A DNA stretch of 64,000 nucleotides from CAYZPB01 sp964568525 (GCA_964568525.1 CAZMPM010000002.1:14982-78981); one strand, 5' to 3'. Positions 53,954-62,771 are shown, counted from the first letter of the stretch. Notes: generated by a model not told the origin, from the letters alone. Translations and numbers: made by a program.

Positions 53954-54676
53954 TTAAGCAAAAATTCCGTTTCTACTTTTAATATCTTTTTTCAATGCTT
54001 CAAACGAACCCAGCTGATCGACACGATATTGCTGTTTGTCACTACGGTTTAGCAAATAATCCTGAACAAGATATGTCCTTACGCCAAGTTCGCCTGCGAC
54101 CATATCCTCTTGCATATCATTGCCAACCATGATTGTATCTTCTGGTGCAATCTCCAGCTTATCAAGAATCTCACGATAGTACTGGATATGCGGTTTGCTA
54201 AAGCGCGAGTTCTCATACGAAGTGATTAATTCATACTCAAAGTCATCAATATTTACCCAGCGAAGACGCTCAACAACCGCAGTTTTAGGAAAAAGGGGGT
54301 TAGTCGCAATCACGATTCTGCGCCCTTGATCAAGTGCTGTCTCTATAATCGCACGAGAGAGATCAGTTGGTTGGACATGTTTTTCTAATAAGGGAAACTG
54401 AGTTACATAGAACTCGTCAAAAATCGGCAAGATCTCCTCGATTTTGAACTGTGTTCTGTCAAGAAAATCTTTCATAAATACCTCTTGGTTCGTCAGACGT
54501 CCATCAATGCTACGCACCATTGCCTCTGTACTTACAAGTAAGCTTTTCATAAACAGTTCTCTTGGAAAGTAATTTCCCACATAATCCGCTAATGAAACCA
54601 TATAATCCTTGATAAATTCCTCTGTATTGGCAGGAATTAATGTACCATCTAAATCAAATAATATTGCTTTGCCCAT
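53954..54676 (-). CDS. HAD-superfamily phosphatase
   Basis: 240 aa. Motif I AILFDLDGTLIPAN, motif II IVIATNPLF, Lys in FSKPHIQYY, motif IV DTIMVGNDMQEDMVAGELGV. Subclass I cap between motifs I and II. Substrate unknown. ATG 54676 chosen because GAGGGG lies 6 nt upstream. Confidence 0.88.
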   Translation of the reverse strand: MGKAILFDLDGTLIPANTEEFIKDYMVSLADYVGNYFPRELFMKSLLVSTEAMVRSIDGRLTNQEVFMKDFLDRTQFKIEEILPIFDEFYVTQFPLLEKHVQPTDLSRAIIETALDQGRRIVIATNPLFPKTAVVERLRWVNIDDFEYELITSYENSRFSKPHIQYYREILDKLEIAPEDTIMVGNDMQEDMVAGELGVRTYLVQDYLLNRSDKQQYRVDQLGSFEALKKDIKSRNGIFA

Positions 54677-54691
54677 TTGCATCCCCTCGCT

Positions 54692-55531
54692 TTATTCTTC
54701 TTTTAACAAAGTAGCTGTGCGATATTGCTGACAGCTACATTCAGTTACAGCAGTGGAACTTGACCTCACAGCTTCAACTAATACTCTACCAATCAGCTTA
54801 GACTCCTGATAGAAAATGTCGCTTAGCTCTGCATGCTCCCAGTCGCGAATAATTCCTTCCGCATAATTTACCACCATATAAATCCCTGCATAACAGGCAC
54901 CAATTTCACGTGCCAAATAAACCTCAGGTGTGATACTTTGACCCACAACATCAGCCTGCCAATATTTAAACATTTGGACCTCAGCACGCGACTCAAAATG
55001 CCTACCATCCGTATTAACATAAGTACCCCGTCCAAAAACATGGCGCTCCGTCCCTGCGACCGCTCGTTTAGCAGCTGCAACAAGGTTCCCACTGCCAATC
55101 GGACAGATCGGTTCGCGCATCGTAAGTAGATACGGACTACCCAGCCCAACATCCTGACGCATTGAAAAATCAATATAATCATCAACAACAACTAAATCGC
55201 GCAGCTCTAACAACTGGTTAATACTACCTACTCCACCCTCCGCAAAAACGCGTTTCACACCAGCTTCACGCAACACCCAAAACAATTGCTTAGACGCATC
55301 AGCGCGGCTAACACCAGCGGCTGGTCGCCAACCATGCATGCGAACAGTTAAAACGTTTTTGTCGGCGATAGTGAACAGTTTAAAGCTCGGACTTTTCCCA
55401 TAAGGCGTTTCGTAAATCAAATTATCAGCAACAACTTTAACATCGGCTAATCCTAAATCTTCAGGAAAATCGATTGAGAAAGTACTTGAACCACCAATAA
55501 TTGCATAATCTGCTTGAGGAATCTCTTTCAT
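54692..55531 (-). CDS. 5'-methylthioadenosine phosphorylase-like (PNP family)
   Basis: 279 aa, purine nucleoside phosphorylase fold of the MTAP group: YAIIGGSSTFSIDFPEDLGL, YGKSPSFKLF, RMHGWRPAAGVSRADASKQL, VFAEGGVGSINQLLELRDLV, YVNTDGRHFESRAEVQMFK, and GQSITPEVYLAREIGACYAG. MTAP splits MTA, by-product of polyamine synthesis, which fits speD in the same window. Other purine nucleoside substrates are possible. GGAGG precedes the second ATG. Confidence 0.82.
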   Translation of the reverse strand: MKEIPQADYAIIGGSSTFSIDFPEDLGLADVKVVADNLIYETPYGKSPSFKLFTIADKNVLTVRMHGWRPAAGVSRADASKQLFWVLREAGVKRVFAEGGVGSINQLLELRDLVVVDDYIDFSMRQDVGLGSPYLLTMREPICPIGSGNLVAAAKRAVAGTERHVFGRGTYVNTDGRHFESRAEVQMFKYWQADVVGQSITPEVYLAREIGACYAGIYMVVNYAEGIIRDWEHAELSDIFYQESKLIGRVLVEAVRSSSTAVTECSCQQYRTATLLKEE

Positions 55532-55542
55532 CACATTGCCTC

Positions 55543-56010
55543 CTAATCTTTAATCGGTTTAAAATCTAACTGTCTAAGTGTTTCATATAGAACAATAGCA
55601 GCGGCATTTGAGAGATTGAGTGACCTGCTCGTACTGCGCATTGGCAGTTTGATTGTTTGTGACCAATTCGCTTTAAGTAAATCGATTGGTAGACCTGCCG
55701 TCTCTCTGCCGAATACAATAAAATCCTCGTCTCGATAAGCAACATCCGAATATCTCAGCTCAGTTTTGGTCGTTGCATAAAAAAACCGTGCTTCTGGATA
55801 GGTCTCATATAGTTCTTTTATTGTATCATATACTTTGACTTCAACTTCATCCCAATAATCTAACCCTGCTCGTTTTAACATTTTATCCTCAATCGAAAAG
55901 CCGAGAGGCTGAATCAAATGCAACCTTGCCCCAGTTGCTGCACAACTTCGGGCAATATTACCTGTGTTTGCTGGAATTTCAGGTTCGTGTAAGACAATAT
56001 TTAACGCCAT
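55543..56010 (-). CDS. trmL: tRNA (cytidine/uridine-34 2'-O)-methyltransferase TrmL
   Basis: SPOUT methyltransferase acting on the wobble base of tRNA-Leu. 155 aa: LHEPEIPANTGNIARSCAAT at the N-terminus, IVFGRETAGLPIDLL and IKLPMRSTSRSLNLSNAAAI forming the SAM-binding knot. Three nt after ogt. Confidence 0.95.
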   Translation of the reverse strand: MALNIVLHEPEIPANTGNIARSCAATGARLHLIQPLGFSIEDKMLKRAGLDYWDEVEVKVYDTIKELYETYPEARFFYATTKTELRYSDVAYRDEDFIVFGRETAGLPIDLLKANWSQTIKLPMRSTSRSLNLSNAAAIVLYETLRQLDFKPIKD

Positions 56011-56013
56011 TAG

Positions 56014-56553
56014 CTATGCCTGCTCCCCTCTTGGCAAAAATCCTTCAAGCTCTAATAGAGAACGCTTATAGTCTAATCCCCCGCCATAGCCTACAAGAGC
56101 ACCACTAGCACCAATAACACGGTGACAAGGAATTATAATTGAGAGTGGATTCTGGTGATTTGCTCCACCTACAGCACGTACCGCCTTCGGACTACCAACC
56201 TGTTCAGCTATTTCTCTATAACAACGAGTCTCGCCATAAGGAATTGTTAGTAGAGCTTCCCAGACTGACTGTTGAAAATCAGTTCCATATATGTCAAGCG
56301 TCAGTTCAAATTCGCGACGATTACCAGCAAAATAATCCAGCAACTGCTGCTTTGCCTCGGCAAGTTGATTGTTCGCTTCGCACAACTCTCCAACTCCAAG
56401 TGTCTTATTAGACCAGCAAGTCAGCTTCTTCAACGCCGAACCATTATCGCCAAAACTCAGCCAGCATAATCCATCCTCAGTTGCTGCCAGCATAATTTCC
56501 CCTAGTACGGAGTCCATTGTTGAGTAATAAATTTTTTTACCATTTGCACACAT
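56014..56553 (-). CDS. ogt: Methylated-DNA-protein-cysteine S-methyltransferase
   Basis: Suicide repair enzyme for O6-alkylguanine. 179 aa. Active cysteine in IIIPCHRVIGASGALVGYGG; helix-turn-helix ETRCYREIAEQVGSPKAVRA; asparagine hinge VGGANHQNPL. ATG 56553 with GGAGG 7 nt upstream; a 53-residue upstream extension in frame would run into queG and is rejected. Confidence 0.95.
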   Translation of the reverse strand: MCANGKKIYYSTMDSVLGEIMLAATEDGLCWLSFGDNGSALKKLTCWSNKTLGVGELCEANNQLAEAKQQLLDYFAGNRREFELTLDIYGTDFQQSVWEALLTIPYGETRCYREIAEQVGSPKAVRAVGGANHQNPLSIIIPCHRVIGASGALVGYGGGLDYKRSLLELEGFLPRGEQA

Positions 56554-56605
56554 TTTTTTACCTCCATCTATCTTCAAAACAATTCTAATCAAGTAAATCG
56601 CATTT

Positions 56606-57667
56606 TCATTTGGTAAGCCGCTTTTTCGCCCAGCTTGCTGCCCTGCGGATTTCTTCACGCTCATCCATAGTAAGTTTCTCCAGCTCATCGACTGCGGCAC
56701 CCGCCTGTACATTTCCCAAAGCGATTATGGCGTTGCGTTGCAGTGTCTTTTTGCCGCGCCAGCCTGCAGCAGTGTTCCGCCATTGCTCATCGAATACACG
56801 ATTATTCATCCGCACAACGTCCAACAAAATTGGGCGTGCTTGATCCGCGAGTGGCAGAAAATCGCTAGTTACAATTTCCGGCGATATTTCCTGGGCAATT
56901 CCACGATTTTTCGGGCAGGCCTCCTGACAAGTATCACAACCATAAACGCGTAACCCTAGTGCCTCATAATGCTGCTCAACTAACTCTTTTTTCTGTGTTA
57001 GTTCTGACAGACAACGCTGTGCATTAATCACGCGGTTATCAAGAATCGCTTGGTTCGGACAGGCATCAATGCAAATTCGACACGCGCCACATTGCTCTGA
57101 GATTGGTTCATCTTGGTCCAGCTTCATCGTTGTTAGTAACTCTCCGAGAAAGACATAAGAGCCGTACTCCGGCGTGATTAATAATGAGTTTTTGCCAACC
57201 CAGCCAATTCCTGCACGTTGTGCAAGTGCTTTTTCCATTAGTCCAGTCCGGTCGACATAATATAGCGATTCCGAATCCGGTAACAATTCGCTAATATAAT
57301 CAGCAAGTCGTTTAAGCTTCTTACCCAGTATCAGATGATAATCGCATCCCCATGCCGAGCGTGAAACCACTCCTCGTAGCGACTCTTGATTGCGTTTTTC
57401 TCCACTAACAAACTCAGAATCAGGCAACATTGAAGGATAAGCAAGCGCGACTGAAATTACTGTCGAAGCATTAGGCAACATCGCACGAGGAGCTATTCTT
57501 AACGCAGTTTTCTCCTCCTCAAAATCCGACTGATAGCCTTCAGCTAGTCGTAGCTCAAGTACTGCTTGGAGTTCCGTAAGAGGCTCTGTATTCGCAAAAC
57601 CAATCTTACTAATCCCAATTCCTGATGCATATTCGATAATTGCACTTTTCAACTCAGCTTGATCCAT
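56606..57667 (-). CDS. queG: Epoxyqueuosine reductase
   Basis: Final step of queuosine synthesis, reduces oQ to Q in tRNA using cobalamin and two 4Fe-4S clusters. 353 aa. Cluster motifs CGACRICIDACPNQAI and CDTCQEACPKN; RAGIGWVGKNSLLITPEYGS in the cobalamin domain; C-terminal HEAT-like repeat NAIIALGNVQ. ATG 57667 follows AAAGGAG at 6 nt. 11 nt after rnhA. Confidence 0.95.
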   Translation of the reverse strand: MDQAELKSAIIEYASGIGISKIGFANTEPLTELQAVLELRLAEGYQSDFEEEKTALRIAPRAMLPNASTVISVALAYPSMLPDSEFVSGEKRNQESLRGVVSRSAWGCDYHLILGKKLKRLADYISELLPDSESLYYVDRTGLMEKALAQRAGIGWVGKNSLLITPEYGSYVFLGELLTTMKLDQDEPISEQCGACRICIDACPNQAILDNRVINAQRCLSELTQKKELVEQHYEALGLRVYGCDTCQEACPKNRGIAQEISPEIVTSDFLPLADQARPILLDVVRMNNRVFDEQWRNTAAGWRGKKTLQRNAIIALGNVQAGAAVDELEKLTMDEREEIRRAASWAKKRLTK

Positions 57668-57678
57668 CACAAACTCCT

Positions 57679-58275
57679 TTAAGTCAGCTTTTTTTTAAGA
57701 ATTTGTGCCATAAAAGAATAATTTGGGTCAGTCTCGGCTTTTTCACTAATCGCGATATAGAGTAATTGTAATTCCTCTCGCGACAAATTCAGATTCATTG
57801 CATCATCTATTTTGCTTTTAGCTCGTGTTTTTTTACTATTGTCAAGAATCGCGCCAACAGCTAGGCTATCAGCAAGATTATTCATATCGTCATCTGCGTG
57901 CGCCTTTACCTTAACCCACTCAACCTCGCGGTCACGCACCAAAATAACTAACTCATTCCATAGATCCTGGTTTTCTACAGGTTTATTCTGTGCTGTACGC
58001 CAGCCGTTAAGTTGCCATTTTGTTAGCCAACCTTGGGTGAAGGCGTTAATCAAATAAGCAGAGTCAGAATGTAGCTTAACGTGGCTGCCAACCTCTGTTT
58101 GCTTCAATGCCTCGATCGCTGCTTGTAGTTCCATCCGATTATTAGTAGTGTTACTTTTCGCTCCAGCAAAAGTCCGCCCATCAACAAAGACTACACCCCA
58201 ACCCCCCGGTTGCCCGCCTTCTCCTTGATTATTGGAGCATGCTCCATCCGTATATACTTCATAAAGTTTCTTCAT
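57679..58275 (-). CDS. rnhA: Ribonuclease H type 1
   Basis: Cleaves RNA in RNA-DNA hybrids. Catalytic residues in VYTDGACSNNQGEGG (Asp), NRMELQAAIEAL (Glu), LHSDSAYLIN (Asp) and KAHADDDMNNLADSLA. The core is about 150 aa; a C-terminal 45-residue helical tail (NLSREELQLLYIAISEKAET) is extra. ATG 58275 after AGGTGA. First gene of a seven-gene run ending at 53228. Confidence 0.93.
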   Translation of the reverse strand: MKKLYEVYTDGACSNNQGEGGQPGGWGVVFVDGRTFAGAKSNTTNNRMELQAAIEALKQTEVGSHVKLHSDSAYLINAFTQGWLTKWQLNGWRTAQNKPVENQDLWNELVILVRDREVEWVKVKAHADDDMNNLADSLAVGAILDNSKKTRAKSKIDDAMNLNLSREELQLLYIAISEKAETDPNYSFMAQILKKKLT

Positions 58276-58349
58276 ATTTATCACCTAACTTATATTTTAT
58301 ATGCTTTACCTGCGTTTATCCACTTATAAAAATAAATAAAAACAAAAAA

Positions 58350-58368
58350 CCTCAGCATTTCGCTGAGG
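58350..58368 (-). terminator. Terminator of the FtsH-like gene, overlapping its stop codon
   Basis: CCTCAGC-GAAAT-GCTGAGG on the minus strand followed by TTTTTTGTTTTT. The TGA stop (58354-58352) is part of the 3' stem arm. Confidence 0.9.
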
Positions 58369-59608
58369 CCGCTCTTATAGCTGCAATATCAGAGGAAAGA
58401 AGATAATCTCTTTCAAGTAGTGCATCCGCTATTGCATCTAAAAAATATAAATTATTCGTTATAATTTCTTTTGCTTTAATTAAATTATCTTTTATTTCAA
58501 CGTGTATTATATTTTCTTGTTGTGCTTGTAAAGACGGAGATGGCGGAAGATGATGATTAAAAACATCTAAATAACTAATACCTTTTGATCCTCTCTCCAT
58601 AACCTGCTTAGTAATCCAATTAGTAACATGTAACAAATCTGCGAATGACCCTTCATCAACAGATCCAAATTTCAGTTCACTTGCAGCCTTACCCCCTAAC
58701 GCTGTAAGTATATAATGAGATTCATTGTATAATGCTAATGAGTTGATTATAAAACCACAAGTACCACTTCTTTGATCACCACCAAAAACTGATGCTAGCC
58801 CAATACTATTGGGTGATAATACCTCTGATATAACAACATGCCCAGCCTCATGATAAGCAATTCTCTTCAAAAGTTCATTATCAATAGGTTCTCCACCCTC
58901 CCTTGCTCCGTATATATCTCTTAACACTGCTTGAACAATATGTCTTATTTTAATTTTTGATTTTCTTTCATATCCAGCAAAAAGTGCTGCCTCATTTAAG
59001 AGAGTTTCCAACTCCGCACATGTCCGCCCATTTAACATTTTTGTAATATCAGTATAATTTAGATCTTTCGCAACTTCTTTCAATCCAATATAATGCTTAA
59101 TTATTTCTCCTGCATCACTACCAGTTGGTCTTCTTACATTGATTTTTTTATCAAAGCGACCGGCACGAATTAGAGATTCTGGTATATTATCATATTCATT
59201 GATTGTAGCAACTACATATACATCTGAGTTTCTTACATCATCGATACATGCCTGCACAGCAACATATTCTTCTCTACTCCCATCCTCGACAACAAACTTA
59301 TCTAGATCGTCAAGAATAATGATTGATGGGGCACAATCGTTGGCTTCCTTGAAAATATTATTTATTTCATTAATAAAGTCTGAGCTATTTTTGTCCCTTC
59401 TAAGTAAAAAAGTCTTAAGGCCACTCTCTTTAGCAAGAGCAGATGCCATTAAAGACTTGCCAACACCTGGGTTGCCTGATATTAAAAGCCCCTTTAGCAT
59501 TTGTGCACCCAAATCTTTGTAAATTTTAGGATTATTAATCATGTCGCATATTTGCTTAAGTTCCTGCTTAATCACACTATACCCAACTATTTTGTCAAAT
59601 TCACTCAT
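58352..59608 (-). CDS. Soluble FtsH-like AAA+ ATPase / M41 zinc protease
   Basis: 418 aa without membrane helices. AAA+ module: Walker A ISGNPGVGKS (45-52), Walker B IIILDDLD (97-103), SLIRAGRFDKKINVRRP with R148/R151 as arginine fingers. Protease module: YHEAGHVV with HEAGH at 253-257 and the likely third ligand Asp324 in SFADLLHVT. The FVG pore-loop stretch that follows the SDF motif in FtsH is missing: SSDFINEINNIF runs directly on. The short form, the missing anchor and the neighbours (nuclease, WYL regulator) suggest an accessory, perhaps defensive, protease and not the housekeeping FtsH. Confidence 0.88.
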   Translation of the reverse strand: MSEFDKIVGYSVIKQELKQICDMINNPKIYKDLGAQMLKGLLISGNPGVGKSLMASALAKESGLKTFLLRRDKNSSDFINEINNIFKEANDCAPSIIILDDLDKFVVEDGSREEYVAVQACIDDVRNSDVYVVATINEYDNIPESLIRAGRFDKKINVRRPTGSDAGEIIKHYIGLKEVAKDLNYTDITKMLNGRTCAELETLLNEAALFAGYERKSKIKIRHIVQAVLRDIYGAREGGEPIDNELLKRIAYHEAGHVVISEVLSPNSIGLASVFGGDQRSGTCGFIINSLALYNESHYILTALGGKAASELKFGSVDEGSFADLLHVTNWITKQVMERGSKGISYLDVFNHHLPPSPSLQAQQENIIHVEIKDNLIKAKEIITNNLYFLDAIADALLERDYLLSSDIAAIRAASAKC

Positions 59609-59669
59609 ATGAATAACCTCACTTTATCTTATTATGTATTAATCATATATATTCGAATGGGTAAAAATA

Positions 59670-59697
59670 ATCCCACCTTTCGATCGAAAGGTGGGAT
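59670..59697 (-). terminator. Terminator after the PD-(D/E)XK nuclease gene
   Basis: Perfect palindrome ATCCCACCTTTC-GATC-GAAAGGTGGGAT; minus-strand TTATTTTTA follows. It separates the nuclease gene from the FtsH-like gene, which then needs readthrough or its own promoter. Confidence 0.88.
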
Positions 59698-59723
59698 CAA
59701 TAAAACATAATAATCTACAAAAT

Positions 59724-60794
59724 TTACTTATTAACTCCAAGGTGTTTTCCTAAGTCCGTATTATATTCCAAGTAGCTCTCAATAGCAGCCACTGAATTTC
59801 TCAATGCATCTTCACAAGTATTATTTATACCATCAAAAATACCGATAGTCATGGTTTTGCCACTACCATACCTGCCTGGCTTTTTGAAACCATATTCTTT
59901 GAGGCTCTTATTACCTTTTATCTTTTCATAGACTAAATATTCACGCAAAGTTTTAGGTTGAAATCCTTCATCTGGTTCCAAGATATTAGTTTTAATACAA
60001 ATGTTAAGCACCTGATTCACAAACTCCAGTTGCAAATATATTTCAAATTCCTTATTCAGATATTCAAAAGATTGATTATCATAAATCCAAAGAGCATACA
60101 TACCCCCACTTTGATTAGGTACATATCCGTAGTCAGCAACAATATTAAACTCACTACCATCATGTCTATTGCTTATATACTGTTTTAAATATTCGTAAAA
60201 ACCATTTATTTGATACCAACTCCAGTCTGATACTTCTAAATTCTTAAATTTATCTGCTTCTTCTTGAAATTTTTCTAAGGATTCAACATAATCTATAAAG
60301 ATATTATTTGTTATATCACCTTTACATACGCTAAACGTTTCTAATAGTTTTTCTCTATCAACTACTCTATACCCAGCTTGTTCAACCAAATCATAATTAC
60401 TTTGGAAACCAGTTTTATAGTAGACACCATATATCTTGTCCGTTTCTTGTAATTTAGGATACTCTTTCTCAATAGTTGCCTTATATCTGCTTAACTGATC
60501 GCTGTGTTCTTCAGTAAATGTTTTGTCCTCAATGATGATTGCAATTATATCGTCCACAACAACAAAAACATCAATGCTTTTATATTGTTTTTTTAGCTCA
60601 GTAATTATTGGACTCGAATTTTCCATCTCAGGAACAAAAGTCTTAAGTAGCTTTACTGCGCATTCGTATAAAGCTGAGTCTTTTGGTTTGCCATTTTCAT
60701 TAAAAGAATTTTCATGTGCATAAGAAAGCAGCCAACAAATAAATGCGTCTTGCGACAATTCACTAGTTGCATAATTAAATAAATTATTAATCAT
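59724..60794 (-). CDS. PD-(D/E)XK nuclease-superfamily protein
   Basis: 356 aa. N-terminal ATSELSQDAFICWLLSYA followed by the catalytic core: Asp75 in KSIDVFVVVDD, then IIAIIIEDKTFTEEHSDQLS with Glu89-x-Lys91, and a GYRVVDREKLL strand. This pattern fits the PDDEXK_4-type family. The C-terminal 200 residues are not recognised; they may bind DNA or a partner. ATG 60794 has AAGGAG 8 nt upstream. 16 nt after the WYL regulator, probable operon. Such nucleases are frequent in defence loci. Confidence 0.82.
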   Translation of the reverse strand: MINNLFNYATSELSQDAFICWLLSYAHENSFNENGKPKDSALYECAVKLLKTFVPEMENSSPIITELKKQYKSIDVFVVVDDIIAIIIEDKTFTEEHSDQLSRYKATIEKEYPKLQETDKIYGVYYKTGFQSNYDLVEQAGYRVVDREKLLETFSVCKGDITNNIFIDYVESLEKFQEEADKFKNLEVSDWSWYQINGFYEYLKQYISNRHDGSEFNIVADYGYVPNQSGGMYALWIYDNQSFEYLNKEFEIYLQLEFVNQVLNICIKTNILEPDEGFQPKTLREYLVYEKIKGNKSLKEYGFKKPGRYGSGKTMTIGIFDGINNTCEDALRNSVAAIESYLEYNTDLGKHLGVNK

Positions 60795-60810
60795 AACTAC
60801 CACTCCTTTT

Positions 60811-61869
60811 TTATTTTTGATATATCTCGTTCATTAATACAACTTTGTCATTAATCTGATCACGCAAAACAAGAGGTTCCAGTACTTCTACATATGGCCC
60901 AAATTGCATCGCCCAGAATAGCATGGCCTTAATGTTCACGTTAACTATTACAGTAAACGAGTCATCGCTTGTAGAACTAATCTCTGCTGTATCACCGAAC
61001 CAATCCATGACCTCATTGATGATATGTGCCTGCGCTCGAAATTTTACGCGCTCACTTTCCCCAGTAAACATATAAATATGTTCAGCCATATGCTTCGGTA
61101 AATCAAGACCATTTTCAAGTCCCACAACATCCTTCATCGGCTTTCTTTTACTTGCAAGAAGTTTGATATCAGATATACGATCTAAACGATAGTGAGAAAC
61201 ATCTTTATATTTATCGTAATTACAGATTAAATAATATCTTCCATTTGCTGCGACAATCTGATATGGGTTTATTATGTATTCCCGAATATTCCCTTTATCG
61301 TCCACACGTGAATATATTTTTTTGTCTAATCTATATTCGTTATATTTAAAAGCAACCTTTTTATCACTAGTAATAGCCTCATCAAGTACCTCGATAGTAT
61401 AAAATAATTGTTTATTCTCTGGAGCTGAATTTGGGAGCGTCATAATATGCTTGGTTCTAGATCTAAAATGTACATTTGATAAGTTCTCTAATTTATTGAC
61501 AAGCGACCTACATTGACTGTAAGGAATATGTTTGGAAAAGAGCAACCCATCAATAAGTAACCTAATCTCAGCATCAGTAAAATCGCGCACTAAATAGAAA
61601 TCAGTCAGAATCGTACTCTCCTCTAATTCACCACTTTTAGAGTTCCTTACCATCCGTATAGATTCACTATATTCTATGTTGTAACCAAAATCTATCAAAT
61701 CCATCAAATTACGTCTAATCGATTTTCTGTCAACGATCATATTATATTCATTATTTAAAATATCAATAATGTCCCTCTGGCTAAGACGATGGTTTTCGTC
61801 AGTATATTTGTGCAGGATATCTAAAATATTTATTATTAACATTTTTTTCGGCTGTTTGACACGCACCAT
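60811..61869 (-). CDS. WYL-domain transcriptional regulator
   Basis: 352 aa. N-terminal winged helix (LIINILDILHKYTDENHRLS, SQRDIIDILNNEYN), middle WYL-type ligand domain (AFKYNEYRLD ... INPYQIVAANGRYYLICNYD, HYRLDRISDI) and a C-terminal WCX part (VKFRAQAHIINEVMDWFG ... LFWAMQFGPYVEVLEP). WYL proteins commonly control bacterial defence islands. ATG 61869 follows GGGGTG. Heads the operon with the nuclease gene. Confidence 0.9.
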   Translation of the reverse strand: MVRVKQPKKMLIINILDILHKYTDENHRLSQRDIIDILNNEYNMIVDRKSIRRNLMDLIDFGYNIEYSESIRMVRNSKSGELEESTILTDFYLVRDFTDAEIRLLIDGLLFSKHIPYSQCRSLVNKLENLSNVHFRSRTKHIMTLPNSAPENKQLFYTIEVLDEAITSDKKVAFKYNEYRLDKKIYSRVDDKGNIREYIINPYQIVAANGRYYLICNYDKYKDVSHYRLDRISDIKLLASKRKPMKDVVGLENGLDLPKHMAEHIYMFTGESERVKFRAQAHIINEVMDWFGDTAEISSTSDDSFTVIVNVNIKAMLFWAMQFGPYVEVLEPLVLRDQINDKVVLMNEIYQK

Positions 61870-61969
61870 AATCACCCCGAACTCTTTTTATCTAATTTCA
61901 TTATACCATCGTTTATGAGTAAAAAAAGTCCCATCACAAATACTGATTACACTGTTTTTATATATAAAA

Positions 61970-61992
61970 AACACTAGCTATCAGCTAGTGTT
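61970..61992 (-). terminator. Terminator of the nitroreductase gene
   Basis: Perfect 10-bp stem AACACTAGCT / AGCTAGTGTT with a 3-nt loop and minus-strand TTTTTTATAT. Confidence 0.88.
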
Positions 61993-62009
61993 CATTTAAT
62001 TAGCAAGTT

Positions 62010-62717
62010 CTATGACTCAACATAACCATAATATTTATAGCCCCTTATTCTTGGGGCTTGACCACCTAAAGTAAAGTTAAAGGTCCTGCCTTCCTTTTCA
62101 CAAGCAAGAAAATAATGACAGAGGGCAATTCCCATATCTATTCTTGTTAACTTATAAGCCAGCGCAAGATGAGGCTTCAATATTTCACGATAGAATAAAA
62201 CTTTGTTATCTTTTTTCTTAAGATACCAAGGCTGAAAATTCATTCCCGATGGAGCTAAATGAACTGCCTGTATGCAATTATTAAGCGGATCATTAGTAAT
62301 ATTTTCAATCGGTTTTCTTTTGAATTCTTCTAAACTACGGCGGAATGGACCTGCCGGCCAGCCAAAAGCCATAACAATTATATCAGATTTAGAAAAAGTC
62401 TCAGTCGAATCTTTGGAACCACCTAACCAGACGGCCCCGTAATCGTGTGCATCCAGCCAGAGTACTAATTGCTGACCAATAAAGCCAGCATTCACTTGCT
62501 CACCAGCTTTACCGCTACCGCTAATGACAAGATAATGTGGCGCCTTAACGTTGAACATACCTTTCGTTTCACTAGCAAAACGATATTTCAATGGAAGATC
62601 AGGGAAAAGTGGTTGAAAATTTTCTAGGGCTTCTCTTATAGTCACGAGCTCTTTCTCACTCAAGTTTGCTTCCTGATAACTTCGGCAAGATCTACGACGA
62701 CTGATTGAATCATACAG
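62010..62717 (-). CDS. Putative nitroreductase, start codon apparently lost
   Basis: FMN-dependent nitroreductase of the TM1586-like group: YLVISGSGKAGEQVNAGFIG, LDAHDYGAVWLGG, HLAPSGMNFQPWYL, MGIALCHYF. The frame stays open upstream of the first usual start (TTG 62663) and encodes LYDSISRRRSCRSYQ, the FMN-phosphate-binding N-terminus of the family. Nine nt after AAAGGAG stands AAG (62723-62721) where ATG is expected, followed by AAC CTG TAT. A single A-to-T change would restore M-N-L-Y-D-S. CTG 62717 is the only near start in frame. Either a weak CTG start, a truncated TTG product, a pseudogene in its first step, or a sequencing error. Confidence 0.7.
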   Translation of the reverse strand: MYDSISRRRSCRSYQEANLSEKELVTIREALENFQPLFPDLPLKYRFASETKGMFNVKAPHYLVISGSGKAGEQVNAGFIGQQLVLWLDAHDYGAVWLGGSKDSTETFSKSDIIVMAFGWPAGPFRRSLEEFKRKPIENITNDPLNNCIQAVHLAPSGMNFQPWYLKKKDNKVLFYREILKPHLALAYKLTRIDMGIALCHYFLACEKEGRTFNFTLGGQAPRIRGYKYYGYVES

Positions 62718-62771
62718 GTTCTTTTGGCTCTTCTCCTTTATTAACTAACATTAGCAGCTAATATAAAAAAA

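Noticed and set aside
56554..56712. Long N-terminal extension of Ogt (53 residues)
   Set aside because: It has no ribosome site, runs into queG and does not resemble the family; ATG 56553 has GGAGG at ideal distance.
58352..59608. Housekeeping FtsH
   Set aside because: Much shorter (418 against about 630 aa), no membrane helices, missing pore-loop segment and accessory neighbours.
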